DNA of 64,000 nt, taken from positions 48,072 through 112,071 of the forward strand of contig LUCM01004382.1 of the NCBI GenBank assembly GCA_008360955.1. Direction: 5' to 3'. Shown piece by piece: positions 12,301 through 27,300 of the stretch. The position numbers were made by a program, and so were the translations under genes. The notes beneath the pieces were generated by a model. It was not told the origin of the DNA, did no database searches, and saw only the letters and a program-made list of their open reading frames with translations. The DNA comes from Fasciolopsis buskii. Lineage: Eukaryota; Platyhelminthes; Trematoda; Plagiorchiida; Fasciolidae. Every line of letters starts with the position of its first letter. The first letter of the stretch is position 1.

Positions 12301-15300
12301 ACAGGAGAAAGATTTCTAGGGACTGGTGACCGGCGATCGTTCCGATTTACAAGTTAATAGATCCTCATAGAAAAACAACAGGGGAATCAGTTTCGTAAGC
12401 ATGTCATTCAAACTGTTGATGAGCATTATCCTCCGCCGATTATCTGTTACTGGCAAAAGATGCATGCGGGTTAAGCAGGCCGGTTGTTGATCCGGTCTAA
12501 GTCGTATTGACTAAATTTCCACTGTGCTACGGATCTTAGAACATAGGCACACATTTCTTAGGTCCACCACTTCTGTCTTTGTTGCTTTGAAGTGGCGTTC
12601 AACTCAGCCGATCGTGCAGTCTTTTGGCGTTGTCCCTCACTGAAGGGTGTGCCAGAAAAATTCACTTCACTTATCCAATGTCTGTATCTGAACAACTGAA
12701 ACCTAGTTCTCGTGTAAGACGATGGTTCGTCTGAATTCACCACAAGAAGCGGTATTCGTCGAATTTGTCTGATTTCACTTACTCTTTTCAATTTTATCAT
12801 TGAAATGGTCATGAAGATAGCTAGATGCTCACGTGAACATAGTGGCAGTGACAATTATTTAGGCAGTACCCTGTCTGACTTAGAATATACGATGTTGTGC
12901 TATTGAGCAAAGATTCAACGAAGTTACGAGTTTTTCTTGATCGTCTGAACGATAGTGCAGGTATGTTTGGTATGCACTTTGTACCTCCGAAGTGTAAAAT
13001 ACTGTTGCATGACTGGATTGGCTCAGTGCCGAACCTTGTTCTTGCAGGGGTGGAACTGGACGAGGTGGAGTGATTCATCAATTCGGTAATTGAATCTCAT
13101 TTGGTTGTCCTACATCTGGAGAAACATCTTTCCGCATGCGGAAGCCCCGATTGGTATTCGCTAACTTAAGGCATCTATGGCCTCTGGTTGGCATCAGCTT
13201 ATCGATCATAAGCCGAGTGTGCATGACAGGAGTGAAGCTGTTATTATTCTTCGACTCCGAAATATGGCCGCTGAGAAAGGAATATATGCGAATATTATCG
13301 GTACTTGAACACCGATATCTTCTTAGTATTTGCCGTATACGGTGGGTGAGTTCTGCGAGTAACTCAGATGTGAGCAGTAAGGTAATGCGTCCAGGGGTCC
13401 AGTTTTTAGAGCAGCCAATGAGTCAGAATAGGTTAAGGTGGACAGAACATGTTTTGCACATAGTACAGAACGACTGCCTCATTGTATGCTGTTCTAAGAG
13501 GCAAGTAACCGATCGATGTCACGAGGAAGACAGTATGAAAGTTTTAACTAGTGGACAAGGTCGTGTAGGTGAAGTTAGACTGCGGATTGAGGTTCACTAG
13601 ATCTCCAAATCAATGGTTGGAGATAATGTGATATGACTTTGTATTGCCGGCAATGGCGTCCTTGCATTGGAAACCTTAACTCTTCTATAAAGTTTTTCAA
13701 CTTACTATATTACCGTCAATCTTCACTATTCTGACTTCCTTTTTTCTTTTTAAATGGATGGTAATAAGTTGAAGGTTATTTTGATGAGCATGATTCTCGA
13801 CGCGTTCACATAGACCGAGCATGCGAAGCGAAAGATTAGGACTTCTATGAACCTTTACTCTGCTCTGAAACCTCAGGGTCGCACCGTGTAAGGTTTCAAT
13901 GGTTACATTTCCTCCCAATTGCCTCATGGTAGGCATAAGATCGTAGGCTTTGGATATTTCGTCTTGTAGACTATATGGGATATCGATTTTCCCCCAGTCA
14001 CTCAAGGCTAGACGACAGTCCGTAACAGTGAAATGTCATTCTAGGGCGTCAGGCCTAATGCAGTGAAACCTCTAATACAATCTGCTTTTATGGGTTCTGG
14101 TCAAGACTCTAACTAGAGTTTGTCGGGGAATCAAACTGCAAGTGAGCCTGTGCATCGCGGTGCTGAAATCCACGCTGTTGGATTTCATCTGACAGCCTGG
14201 ATGGCGTACTGTATAAAGCACAGACTTGGATACGTACCAAGGATATCTGCTCTGATTTAAGAATCCATAGTTGGAGTGAGTGCGAAAGTGAGTGAGTGGA
14301 AATAATACTTGCCTTTTAAAAAATCCTAGGGTTGAATTCGTTTAACCCATCAGATTTTTTGCATCCCAACGAATATAGGTAAAATGCATTCATTTCCTTA
14401 CTGCTTCTTGAAGAGTATTCTGGTCCCATCACAAGTGAGATTTCCACAGTCACCTGATTGCGGCCTCCTTTGCAATTGAGTTTAGAATTCAGTACTTCCT
14501 AGTTCTAGCGTCGATGTTTTTCATATCGACTTAAGTGAATTTCGCTTTTGACCAAAACAAAATAGTAGTTGCAGTTTGCATCTGTCGGTGCACGAAGGTT
14601 AGTATTTCGGTTAGAATAAGCGCACAAACTTTTGATGATTGTAGTTGTTTCGATTCAAAGAGGTTAGAAAACACGACTAATTATGCAACTGTCCGAAAAC
14701 CATTGGAAGTTTTGCTTGTCACGTTAACCACCACGTAGATATCGCTGTTTAAAAACTCACTTCCGTATCCCTTTCGAAGAGCAGAAATATGAATTATTGA
14801 CCATTTCTGATTCCGATGTGCTTTGATGAAACTAAAATAACTTAAAAATCTAACTTACAAATTATAATGGAGCATGCAACTACTTGTCATTCGTTGGTTG
14901 ATGCTGTAAAAATTAGTTTTTTTTCTTTTTCAGACATTAGCATATGAAATATGGGCCAAAATTTAAAAAGAAATAAGTCGAATCGCATTTTCGCGGAAAA
15001 AAACCGGCATAAAATTGTTGTCTATTTTCATCAGATTTGCTTCAGTGCATTCCTACTGAAAAATGATCCTGTTTCCAAAGTTTGTATATGCATGTTTTCG
15101 TGTTTTCTTTGTCCTATAGGCATGGAGAACCACTTTGATCGATATCAGCTAATAACCAGGTCAATTGTCCTCAAGCGTAATACGGAAAGTTCATCAACGT
15201 GTAGTCAGTTGTAAGCCGCTCGGCTATCGATCTGTGGACTATGTCTGTCTAATTTGTTTCCTGTTAAAAAGTGGGCTGAGAGCAAGGTTGGACAGTTTAC

Positions 15301-18300
15301 CCAAACTCCTAAACAGATTCCGCCATTAGTGTGCAAATGTGCTGATAGTTTCTGATAAATCCAGTCTGACTGTACCTGCTACTTGAAAGAAAACAACAGA
15401 GAGAAATTATTGGTTTGACTAAGTAGACAGCTATTTCGTCTTGTGATCAAATGACTAACGTAAGCTGCAAGCCAGGGCTCAGTTGATCCCAGTTACAGAT
15501 ATCCTTTAATGTATTTTAATCATTTTATTATTGCATGAACACAGCTGAACAGTCGTTGAGTTCCGTTTATGAAAAAATGGCTGCTCATTTCTGCACAAAG
15601 AAAAGAAATGTGGCTTTAAACGGATGGAAGAACTATCGGACACTCACCGGCAACAACGTGAGCTTCACCACTGGAGTGGAAGTAATACAGACGTTTAGAC
15701 AGTGCAAATACCACATGCCCAGCCAGAGCAAGAGAAGTGCCCAAAATTCCGAGGAGAATGGCCAATATCAGAATGCATAGCGCTCCATCTTGCCAACCTG
15801 AAACAAAAAAAACGGCGAACATCAAACGCAAATGATCCAACTTTGGTGTTTGTTAATTTGACCTACTCATAAATTTGGTATGACTTCTCTCCGAATAAAA
15901 CTATAATGTTTCTAAGGGAAATTAGAATATGTTGCAAACCCAACCAATGGCTCACGAAACAGCTGGTTACGTATAAGTATAGAAGGACCATCGGATCAGC
16001 AGTCCGCGTTGTGAACACTTGCTGGTGACCACTCATCATCGTTATAAGAATCACTCGTGACGGTCTGAGTCGCATTTCTAACGTTCAGGCTGTGCACAGT
16101 TTAGTCTTTAGCGATGTTTATCGACAACACGTCCGCTTCAAGTGACCGCAGCGAGATTTATCATCATTTTCGGAAATCGCAACTACGGGACGGTTTCATA
16201 ATTTTACGATTTTAGAAGCTTTAATCCAAACTCAGGCTAACAGTGCCCCAAACCGTTCGTTTTTCCTGCGCTTTTTAGATTATTTTCGATCTCCGTGGTC
16301 TATTATATTTACTAAACCCTCATTATCTCTCACAGGAACTAGCAACATGGCCGACTATACTTTTCTAAATGTATGCATGGCACAAAGCTCAGGCAAGAGA
16401 GTTTCGTTACCTGAATAAGAGTTGTAATAAAAATCTGCTCATCCTATAGCACCTATGAAGATCACAGTGCAACACATGTCAGACAACCCTCTTGTTTAGA
16501 ATAAACCTGCTATTTTGAGATTTCGGGGTTTTTTCTTCCCCACTCAATTGGGGTTTATCCTCAAATAAAAACGGCCGAGCTTTACTAAGAACATCTGGGT
16601 TTATTCTGCTCATGAATGTCCGTATGAGTAATCCACGAAAATGAGTTATCCTTTGCCGTAAAAGTGAAATCATTAACAGTTAATTCCTTCTAACAAATTA
16701 ACCAATGACCAGAGCATTTGATTTTTATATCCAAGTGGAAATATCCTTATACCACTCAGAAACATCGGTTCCAAGTGAGTGCTAAGTTGTTTCCCGTTAG
16801 TATGTAAGCAATGATTGTCTGCACCGCGCACAAACCAAAGTTAGCTTTTGCTTCCTCATCATCATCGTTCAGCGTTAAACAGCAGGGCAAGCCTCATTGG
16901 CCGCTGATATTTCCCCACAGTTACAAGTTTCTATAATAAGAGAGGTGGACCTACACAGGTGCGAAAAGATAAGATGCTGCTGCAGCTAACACACGGAACA
17001 CAATCTAACTGTACAAACGCAACCTTCCAATTATTCTGATTTGCAGGCTAGTTAACGGGTCTTTCGAACCCCAATCACGGAGAGCGGAGACACCTGATAT
17101 ACCGAAATTCGCTGTGCATTTTCTCATTCCACTTTGCTACGCCATCTGCTGACCTCCAAATGGCTTCCTCCACAACTTTAGCTTAATAAGTCGTTCAGTC
17201 AAAAGAGTATTCGAAATATTGTGACAACAAAACATGGCACAAGTGAAGTTGCCCTGGGGATGCCAAACCAAAACCAAAGTAATACATTCATACTGAGAAG
17301 CAGGTTCGGTAGTACCAGCCTCTGCTTTCAACTTATTATTACCTACATCCCTAGTGTTGATGTCAATATTATTGCCAATAGGAAAGTGTTGTGGAATTCC
17401 AAACACTCCTCCTGATAAAACTACTACTCATCCAGTCAAATTGCACATCTAGGGAAATTTTACTTGAGTAGTCTCCATGATATGATTCAGAATGATAGTT
17501 TCATTTCATGAAGTGTTTTAGTTAAAATTAAATAGCCTTCATTTGTTTATCGATGGAGAAGTGAAGTCCAGAGTGTTAGCACGATATGCATGTATTGCTA
17601 ACCTGTAAAAAGCTGTGCCCAAAATCATGAAACCTATCCAATTATTTCAAGCACAATCTTGGTTAGAAAATCCCCAGCACAATGTTCCAGGGCTTGTCAA
17701 AACACTTTCCTCCCTATAACCTCGGTTGAACAGCGAGTTCTGCCGTTCATCTGGTGAATGTTGATCTCGAAAAACCCACGCACTCTGGGGTATCAAACTG
17801 GCACGTTAAGCGTCTCTACTCGGGTTAAGCAATCCACAGATGTGCTTTCTTCCTGAGTGACCTCATTAGGTTTGAGGTTTTCAATACAAAATTATTCATT
17901 TTAAAAAGAAATTAATATCTTACCAGAAATTTCGAAACTTTCCAATCTTTCACAGGTTATCAACAGCTGGAAACAGTTTACGAACATTAATCAGGTGAGT
18001 AAGCGAGAATTTCAGACCTGTGCACGTATCCATGAGAAATCTACTCTCCAAGGTATGCACTGATTGCGGCTATTGATAAAATGGAAGGGTAAACAAATAA
18101 CGGGAGTTCGTGGTTTTCTTCATGATCGATTCAGGTAGAAAGAACTTTTTGACAAACGAGAGGAGATAAATGAGTGCGTAGACATAAACTTTATTGTTCG
18201 AACATTGCCTTCTAGTTTACCATTGGTTACATAAACACTGGAGACATAATAGTCGAACGGCATTTGGGAGCACCACATCGCACATTATTCTCATGAAACC

Positions 18301-21300
18301 CCAGCGGATAAGAAAAGAAAACGAATTATCTTCTAATAAGCCAAAGCCAATTAAAAGCAAGGAGAATTACGGATTTTTCTATAGTAGGTTTCGTATGCAG
18401 CATTTTCGGTGGAAATATACTTTTTAGCCTCGTCTAACTGGCTTTTAACTGGTTGGCCTTGTCAACCATATATACAAGCAAAATTACGCGCGTGTGGGGA
18501 AAACTTTCATGTGCTTTCACTACCTGTATATTGCTTGGATAAAGTTATTTCGCCCTGCGGTGAAACTTACTTACTATCAATCTCTTCGAGTTCCAGCTCA
18601 CACGATTGCACGGAGGTTTGCATGAGTGAGGGTTAGTGTGCGATGAACACAGTAGGAAATGATACTAAAAGCGCTCACAGAAGACGTCGTAATTAGCTGA
18701 CGTATTGGTCAGGGTGGCAACCATTTCAAGACAATCAGCGACAAAGTGGCCAGAAACCTTGGCTGGTGGAATGAATACAGTGCTAAACACGGTTCTGGTA
18801 ATGAACTTTCTGAGGTATATTTAAATCACAAACAATATATTTTCTAGTTTCTACTCACAAAATGTGTTTGTATTATCTAATTCCCAGCAAGCTGTGCACT
18901 GTAGCACTAGTTCCCGTACGACCGAGGTCGTTGTTGTGTTTTACATCACTCGGATTGCATTCCGTTCCACTCGTTCATAGTTTTAACTCGAAGTGAAATC
19001 CGTGTATTTTTTTAGTAGTAGTAGCAGTAGTAGTAGTAGTAGTTTTTCTGTTTTGCTGTCGGTGCTTGTGGCGGTGTTCCCAATGACGGTGTTGGCTAGC
19101 AATGTTGATATTTATAGTTGAAAAATTGAGCCTAATTACTTCGGTTCGGGGTCAAAATCAGTAAGTGATCCTCTGCATAAATATCAGCGTCTAACAAATC
19201 AAAAATGTTCCCTTTCATGGATATGGGTACTATCCCTGTCAAAAATGTAGGTTTGTGGTTCGATATGTGAGGTAGACGAGGTCAACAGGCACACAATTTA
19301 CAGCGACCGGATTTAAGATCCTGGAAGAGAACAGATGGATGGGCTTCTATCTACCAGTTCAACTGCCACCGAAAAAAAGCAACGGAATAATCGCGGAGCA
19401 CAACTGTCATACGGATTTTCCATTAATTCCTAGAAATACGTCATGGAAGACAACTTTACTCACTATCTAGACACGACCGTTGGAGGATGTGAGCCGCATT
19501 AGGAGAGGATAAAGTACCTACGAAAGGGCAACATTGCCCAAATTAAAAATCCTAACGTAATCCTTTAAAATTAAAGAAGCAAAAGATAGCCTTCCTTAGT
19601 TGGCCGAAGATGAAACATCTGTCGACCTCAGCAACTGATAAAAAATAAAAACTATGGGTGTGCGTTTCATTCAACTTGACAATGGTAGCCATGACATCAG
19701 TCTCTATTTGGAACCAGAACGAACATTGAGAACATAATTGGAATCCACTGACTTGATGTGGAAAACATACACTTGCGTTTTTCAATCGTGTTATAAACTC
19801 ACCGTCACGTTTTGTCAGAAACGGGATTGTTAATTGACAAGTCTGATTCTGGTAGTTGCAACGTTTCCAAAATCCACTGTGGGTGATGTTCAAACCTATG
19901 TGCAAAAGGAAGAATGGACGAGTCAAACCAAAACGAACATGGACAACAATCGAAATTCTGAAACACTTCTGCATATTTGTAGGACGCGATCAGAAGTAAG
20001 TTGCTCACTTAGAACCAGAAAACAATGAAAACCTGGAACCCAAGAACTTCAAGCTTAATTGCTGGGATGGTGATACCACTGACGGTGAAAACCAAAGATT
20101 ACATTGTTCATGAATGACACGTATGGCTGAAGAGATGGCTTTCATCCTACGGACTAGTTTAATCTCTGTAAGCTCTACGTAAGCAGGACCTTGATTGTAT
20201 CTAACCCGGAGAACTTCAGAATGTTGCTTTTAGGAGAATAAAAAACCCAATACAATCAAGAGAACTTTTGGTCCACACTCAAAGCGTACTACACACAAAT
20301 TAGACTTGAAACAACGCAAAGTACATTTTGCAACTGGAAGGTGGAACTACTTGGTACAGACAACGTTTATTCTTGTGGTAAAAATAATTTGTCTTCGATA
20401 AAACTTTTACGCGAATGGCTAATAAATTGTTGCAATCCCGGTCGGTCCTGTGCCACAAACCTTGAAGTCGTTCCGACCAAACAATTTAGCTAAAACTGAT
20501 GGAAGTCAGCTCGTGCATTTTAATTGTCTATACCTTCTTTTAACTATCCTGTTTTATTTGGTTACATTTTCAATTACATGTGATTTCAACTCAATCGGTT
20601 CAAGTGCTCATCCAAGTAAGACTGAATCTATGAATCTAGCATGAAATTTAACAAAAAATTTCACACCGGGCTGTTTACGTGAGATTGTCAAATAACCAAG
20701 CAACAGCTCATATCATGTGTTAGATTTTATTCTATTCTGTAACCTATCTCTGATTGGCAATAAGCACGGTAAACTCAAGAGAGAATAATACCCGGCAATG
20801 TTAATGCAAAAGGCTTTAAACTCAAATAAAATATACTCCAGGCCAGAACTCGTAAGGATACGAATCGAAGTATAGCAGCCGACCCTACAGTGGGGTCGTC
20901 TTGTGGTCAAATATTGACACGAATTTTAATGAACTCATCCGTACACTTGAAGACCAGTCCACCAGCAGTACTTCATAGAGTACTGGAAAAGATCACTGAC
21001 ATATGATATACAAATTAAAAACTGCGATTCCCCGGAAGCATGTGACGAAATTTTGTTCATCCATCCATCTGTGAAGAAAAACCAATACTTTCGGGCCTTG
21101 TGTCCCATTTCTGACCAACGCAAATCTTCCCACGAATCACCATGTGATTCTTAAATGGACTTACCATCCATTCACGCTTCTAGCGATTCAAATGAGATCC
21201 CAGTGAGAAGGTACGGAAAATTTTTTAGTATGCACAAGATTATCACGAGCGTTCTCATTCTTCAAGATCCTCCTACACAAACGGTGTACTCATTATGTTT

Positions 21301-24300
21301 AATATCCTAGCTGCGAATATGCGTTAGTTTCGAGAAGTTTTTAAAAACTGACAGAATGTTAGGACTTAAGAATGACAAGTGTGTCGCTTGGAACGAGCGG
21401 GAGGGGAGGTCCATTTAGCTGTGGCCCGCAAGTCAGCAGGCCTCTGGTTGCTAACATTGCACAGTTAACTGTTCGGGTGTCTTTGGCTTATCCGACTAGA
21501 TTGGTGCTCAGGTCAGGATGGTTAATGGCCGAGCTACTCGACTGCGTAGGTAACATGATGAGTGCGAATAAAACAATACACATGGACTGATAAGGCAATC
21601 GTTGTCAATCATTACATGTGTGGCTTATTAATGGCAGACGTGCCATGAAACTTTCAGTGTACTGAACAAGCCGGCTCGAGGTTTTATTACTGTCCCTCTT
21701 AAATAACTGGTTGTTTAGCGAATTATTCTAACGACGTTTGATAGTCATTCCACTAGACCATTTCTAGTAAGCCAGCCCGGAGTAACATTATTTTACACAT
21801 TGCCCGTGAACCCAGGATCCCTCGCTCACTCGAAGCTAAATTACAAACATATATATATCTGCACAGACTTGTCGATACATACATGTCAAAGAACGAATTC
21901 TAGCATACTAGACAAAAGTTTTCAGCTTAACTAACTCAATCCGAATAACGTTAATATGTGATGGTCGTATATTATGAAAATCTTTGTCATTTAGTGGGTA
22001 ACTTAAACTTTTCGAGATTTTCTAAGTTAGTTCAGCTGTGTAACCCCTGATCGATCAGTCAGTATTGTGACTCTGACCTGCAGAAAGCAACAAAAAGCTG
22101 GCGAAGTCGCGTTGCAGCTGTTATCATGTTAGGCTTTATTCAGACCTCTGGAAGATTGCCCACTTCATATTAGATCAGTCTTTCATGGTTTCCACTTTAC
22201 GATAGGGCTTCGAAATTCATCAGCATGCCCTATTCTATTCTGATCAATTCTGTACCCAGTGACGGAATGTATGTAAACTTTGAAAACTCGATTAGCAATA
22301 CACAAACATTAGGAACCAAATATTGCAATATAATTTGGTTGCTACACAGTCAGCTACACAAACATGTCACAAATAAGTTGGTTGGCTTTCTCCTGACCTC
22401 GTGGCCGTGTGACAAACAAGTGACATTATTTAGCCCCGTTTAATTGTTCACCAATTGATTTGTGACCTGTCTTGACTGCATAAGCTGCATGCGTCAGTTG
22501 TTTGGTGAATCCCATCTACAACACCATTTTTGTTCTCACCTACCAGTTCCTGGCTTTACCGTCGACGACAAAAGTGCATTTCTCCCCAAATAAATAGAGG
22601 AAAGAAGTTTGGAAATGGCGCGTCCTCTGTCCTAGTCTCAAAAATATGGAGAGTGGCTAGCCGATATCCATTTAAAATATTTTTTGTTTGGAGTATGATC
22701 TCGCAATACCTCAAAGTTAGAAGAGAAAGGAACGGCAAATACCCAAACAGCCATTTTTAACATTCGACATTTCGAACTCAGGAACGTCACAGAATGCAAC
22801 ATCTATGCTCGTCACCCAGTGTCACCAATAATTACCGCGGGTACCTCGTGGACCCGGACTGAGCGATCTAGCTGGACCTACACGGGCCAATTCACTAGTT
22901 TGAGTTTCCAAGCTTTTTGCTATCTCATGGACACACTACCCTGATTTGTCTTCTAGCTGGAAGGTGAGTGACTCAGTAAACATTCTTCTGGATGAAATTT
23001 CTACAGTAACAAACGGCATGCTGTTGATGCAGTTATTTCGTAATCGAGAAAGACCATTTTTATTCATGATTTCTCAATGTCTAAGAGGAATACGGTCAGG
23101 ATTTGTCCATAAATATCCCCTCTCGACAACCAGCTAAGAGCAAACAGGACCTTCAAGTATCAAATAACAATAATCATGTACGTACCAGGCAAACCCGATA
23201 ACTATGACACTAACTGTTGAACAGAGGCAGGAAACACAATGAACTTCTTTCACAACAGAGTGATCTGTTCGGGTGGACAAGAAAAAGAGCGCTAAAATAA
23301 ATACCTTTCCGGAGGACGTTTAAGCCTAATCTGGGGAACATTTGTGGAGTAGCGACAATAATACCACTGAAACTAAACGAATATCTATCCCAAAATTTTC
23401 CCACTGAAATCGATAATCTCACGAGCATTCTATTCATGGTTCCAAGGTCAGATGCAGAAAAAATGTTTCGGGAATGACTTTCCACGGACAACGGATTGTT
23501 CCCCAGCATCTGACGGGAGTTGTGCCTGAATCGTGCACCAATTATTCGAAAAAGAACAATCTCAAGTAACACTACTGATTTGCTTTGTTTCCTCTGCGAG
23601 GCTTTGTGTCGGCGACGTTTTCCAACTTGAACAAGCTTATCACTGAATAAGTGCTATACAATAGAAATTTCGGGGTGGCACTTTCACCAATACCCCAGGA
23701 ATATTTTCCAAATTTGTTTGTCCTCCTCTAACTAGAAATGAATTTATGGTGAAAATTTTTTCGAATCATAAGGTATGAAACGTTGGTAAAAAATGCATCG
23801 CGTGTTATACACCATACGCACTGGTTAAAACACAAATAACGTTAAGTTTAAAAGATTTTTCTCCACCTTTGCTGTTCGAATTTCTGCAAATTTTCAAAAG
23901 CCACGTCACAATTTGTGTGACCAGAACACGAATGATCCTCAAGCCCTAATTGGTCCGTCACCCTATCAAACGGATCTGGTATTCTCTAGCAATCTCAGTT
24001 TTATTTATCGATGGGTCGCATGAAGTTACTAGGCTGTTTTAGTGCATGTATTTTTGTCTGTGGCCGTTCATGCAGTGGGAATGAGGGGCAAGGACGGACG
24101 AGTTCTTATTTACTTTCCAGCACAGACGGTAGAAACGATGTATGAAGAACAAACCAAGTAGACTGTGTTGTGAACAGCTTACGGTGTCATTTAAAAGGTG
24201 TCGGACAGTCGTAGGGTAACAAAGTACAAAACAGGCTGCTAACAATTTTTAGCCTGTGAACTTTTGTCGAATGCTAACAGTGAGGACTATCTCCGGGTTC

Positions 24301-27300
24301 ATTTCAAAAATGTCAGGATAGGTAGGGAAAAGTGGTATTTTCTCTCCATCCAATGAAGGGAAATAACATTTCTCGCGGTTCTGATATCCGATAGATTAAA
24401 ATCAAAGCTGCAAACATTAAAGCATACCAAAACCAAAATTTAAAAAGAGTTGCGGGCAGGAAAAGGACTACAACTTCACCTAGGCAAGCATAATTTTGTG
24501 TACGGATTCATAAGGAAACAGTCCAGAGGACGAAAAATCGAAAGAAATAGTGGTACTGCCTTACAGATTTAGGGGATTTTGAGTTAAAAAATCTAACATG
24601 AGAAGAGTGGATAACAATACTGTAAAACAATGCAAACGGTATTGGGTATGCAACAATAAGAAATGCTTATTAGGGACAAAGTCAAGTACGAAACCAACGA
24701 CTACGCCGAGGAGTTCGTTTGAGTACCTGCACTGTGCATTTACGATCAACCATGTTGGCCTAATACTATTTCGGGAAGTTTGATAAGGGCATAATAAACT
24801 GAAATCCAGTCCACAGAATCTGATCACCTGTGATCAGGTGAACAGACTGTTCTGGAAGTTATCAAAATGAAGAAAAGATATTAAAATTTCAACCGGAAAA
24901 TGTATCGTGACAAGGGTCTAACTGATATTGCCATCGGACAGATTTTAAATCCAAATGAACTGTCACACTTAGCGCTCTTTTCTATCTTTTATCTTTCACT
25001 TACTTTATTAATGAAACAACAATGCAAATCAGTTTTCAAGAATGGGGGCCGCGGCCAACAGAGGGCTGCCAGGTAGGGAAGTCGACCGGCGGGGGGAAGA
25101 CTCCGACCCGCGATCTTCACGTCCGAACGCCACGACTTTAACCGTTTGGCCACCGTAGGTCTGGTTGGTCTTTGTATCGATTCTCATAGACTACCACATA
25201 AAGCAATGCCATTGACGCCAAGTAAACAGACACTTGGTTTTCTTACCGATGTATTCCGGTTTCGAGAATTCAGACAAGCTGTTATTGAGTTCCCGTTGGG
25301 AATACGGTTGCCTAAAACATTTTGCAGCATAAATTGACCTGCTTACTGCATTTGGATTTGTGGATTAATGTGTCGTAAGCTACGTCTCGCACTGACGTCA
25401 TCAATTGGAACTTTAGACTGTGCCCGAGATGGAAGTTCATTCATTTTAATAAAGTAATCAGTTGTTTGAAAAATGGGAATACGTTATTCATGTACAGATC
25501 TACCTTTGCTTTCTTATCATGGGGCTATCTCGTCCAAGTGCTCTGCGTGTTTTCATCCACTGGTCATTATACAAACCAACCTTACTCCATATGATCTGAT
25601 TATTGCTTGCAAATGAAAGGCACCTTTTGTTGTGTTCACAATTCTTTCCAATCGTTCCATTGCAAACGCAATTATATAAAGTGTCTGAAAATTCGGCGAG
25701 CGATAGATACGTAACAATTGATTGAAGTGGTGTTCGTTATCAACCTTGGACTAACTTTAATGTCTCTACACATGTGGTGGTAGTCTGATATGGCCAGTAG
25801 ATAAACGTAAAGAATAACTATGCCACGAAAATCAGTAAATTACTTTTCGCCAACTTGGCCGGGGCCACCGACACCTGCAAACTTTCACGAATGTAGACAA
25901 TTTGTGAGAAATGCTGTTTGGCGAGTTTCTGAAACGAATGAATGACGTTGTAGCCCGTGGCAATTTCATGAAAGCTGATTGCAGTATGAAATATTTCAAG
26001 TCTTTACTGTGGCCTCAAGCTCTTATTATTTTATGACTGACGTGGCTGATGCATAGCTTAGGTAGAACAATTCAATTTTTTTTGCAAACCAACAAGTCAA
26101 TGAAACTGAAACAAACATACAACCGGCTTGTTGTTTCCTGTAGCACAATGCCTACGAAATCCAGCAATCAAGGACTACTTGATCTGAGCAAAACGGTGGT
26201 ATTCGCACCAATCGGATGAACAGAAACTATACGGTCTCTCACTATCTTGTCCACAAACGCATACGCACATGCACATATCTACGTGCATGCACATCAGCTA
26301 CCTCAGAGTGCAAAACGTCTTGGAAAATAAGAATCACTCTATCAATCAGTTTGGCTGAGTTACATTGTTGTCACCAACCCCTGATTGGTCTCAACCTTCC
26401 GTAAGCACACTTGACCGCTCTTGTTTTGACTTTTTCAAAATTGTACTCATATCATTTGTCCGAATCGGGCTCTATTTTGTCCCTATGTTAACAACCACTT
26501 CATCAAGAAAAGTACCATTTAGGGTCATCATTGTGGTCATGACAAAACGATGGAGATGGCGAGACTGGCAATATCGTCTTTTTCCCTTGAGACCTCGATG
26601 ACCTGGACCAGAATGATTGTTTTATTTGGTCAACTAGTGAATATATTTTTCCACAGTTGAATCGATGCAAGCACTAGCGAGCCTGGATCGGTAGCCTGGT
26701 CCAATTCGAAAGATACCGGTTGAAAGATTGTTGATTTTGAGATGCTGTGGGAAATAATTGGTAATCAAATAATTCTTTGTTTTTGATACTTAATAATTCA
26801 GATTAGTTGGGTGAAAAGTTTAGGATATTCCTTCTGTAATTGATAATCGGTAGGTAGATTAAATGTTTTGTGTAAACCAAAAATTGAATCACTTGTGCTC
26901 AATAATGTAAATTAAATGCTCACGACATTTTTGGCATTTATAATTTGCTTTTCTAACTACAATCCTCTTTGTAATGCTAATTGTTTAACCGGTCATAGCG
27001 CTTTTTAGAGTTTAATTAGCAACTATTGGTATTAGCACCGATTTGCGACTACTTTGCGCCAACAATCGCAGTTTAGTTGATTAATTCTTCTCAAAGACTC
27101 CAACATGGTCCAGTTTTACCAACTGTATGTGATTAGATATTTTGTTACGTAAAACTGTGATAGTAACTAGACGAGTGAATTACATCTCTTCATCGTCGAA
27201 CCATACAATAATTTTTATATATTCGGATTAGAGCACTACTAAAACTCGGTGTTCCGTTTTGCTGTCAGCTTCGAACATTTAGCTGTGCAAAATGGCTATA

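Larger units (their letters stand above)
3385..15647 (-). other. Last intron (12.3 kb)
   Basis: The intron runs from the GTGAGT donor of exon D to the TTTCAG acceptor of exon E. It contains plus-strand open frames at 4012-4347, 4598-5065 and 5043-5264 (unrecognised, near chance length), a TA microsatellite, the exon-like segment at 10.7 kb, the SINE palindrome at 11.0-11.6 kb and the RTE relic at 11.8-13.7 kb. In 5400-9200 nothing beyond unique AT-rich DNA is seen. At 14165-14186 there is a 7-bp stem hairpin (GAAATCC/GGATTTC). Confidence 0.8.

Noticed and set aside
15535..15780. 81-codon plus-strand ORF
   Set aside because: It lies antisense to exon D, which has clear splice sites and a membrane helix.
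24823..24840. Short inverted repeat TCACCTG/CAGGTGA
   Set aside because: A 7-bp arm is expected many times by chance. There is no context to suggest a regulatory site.
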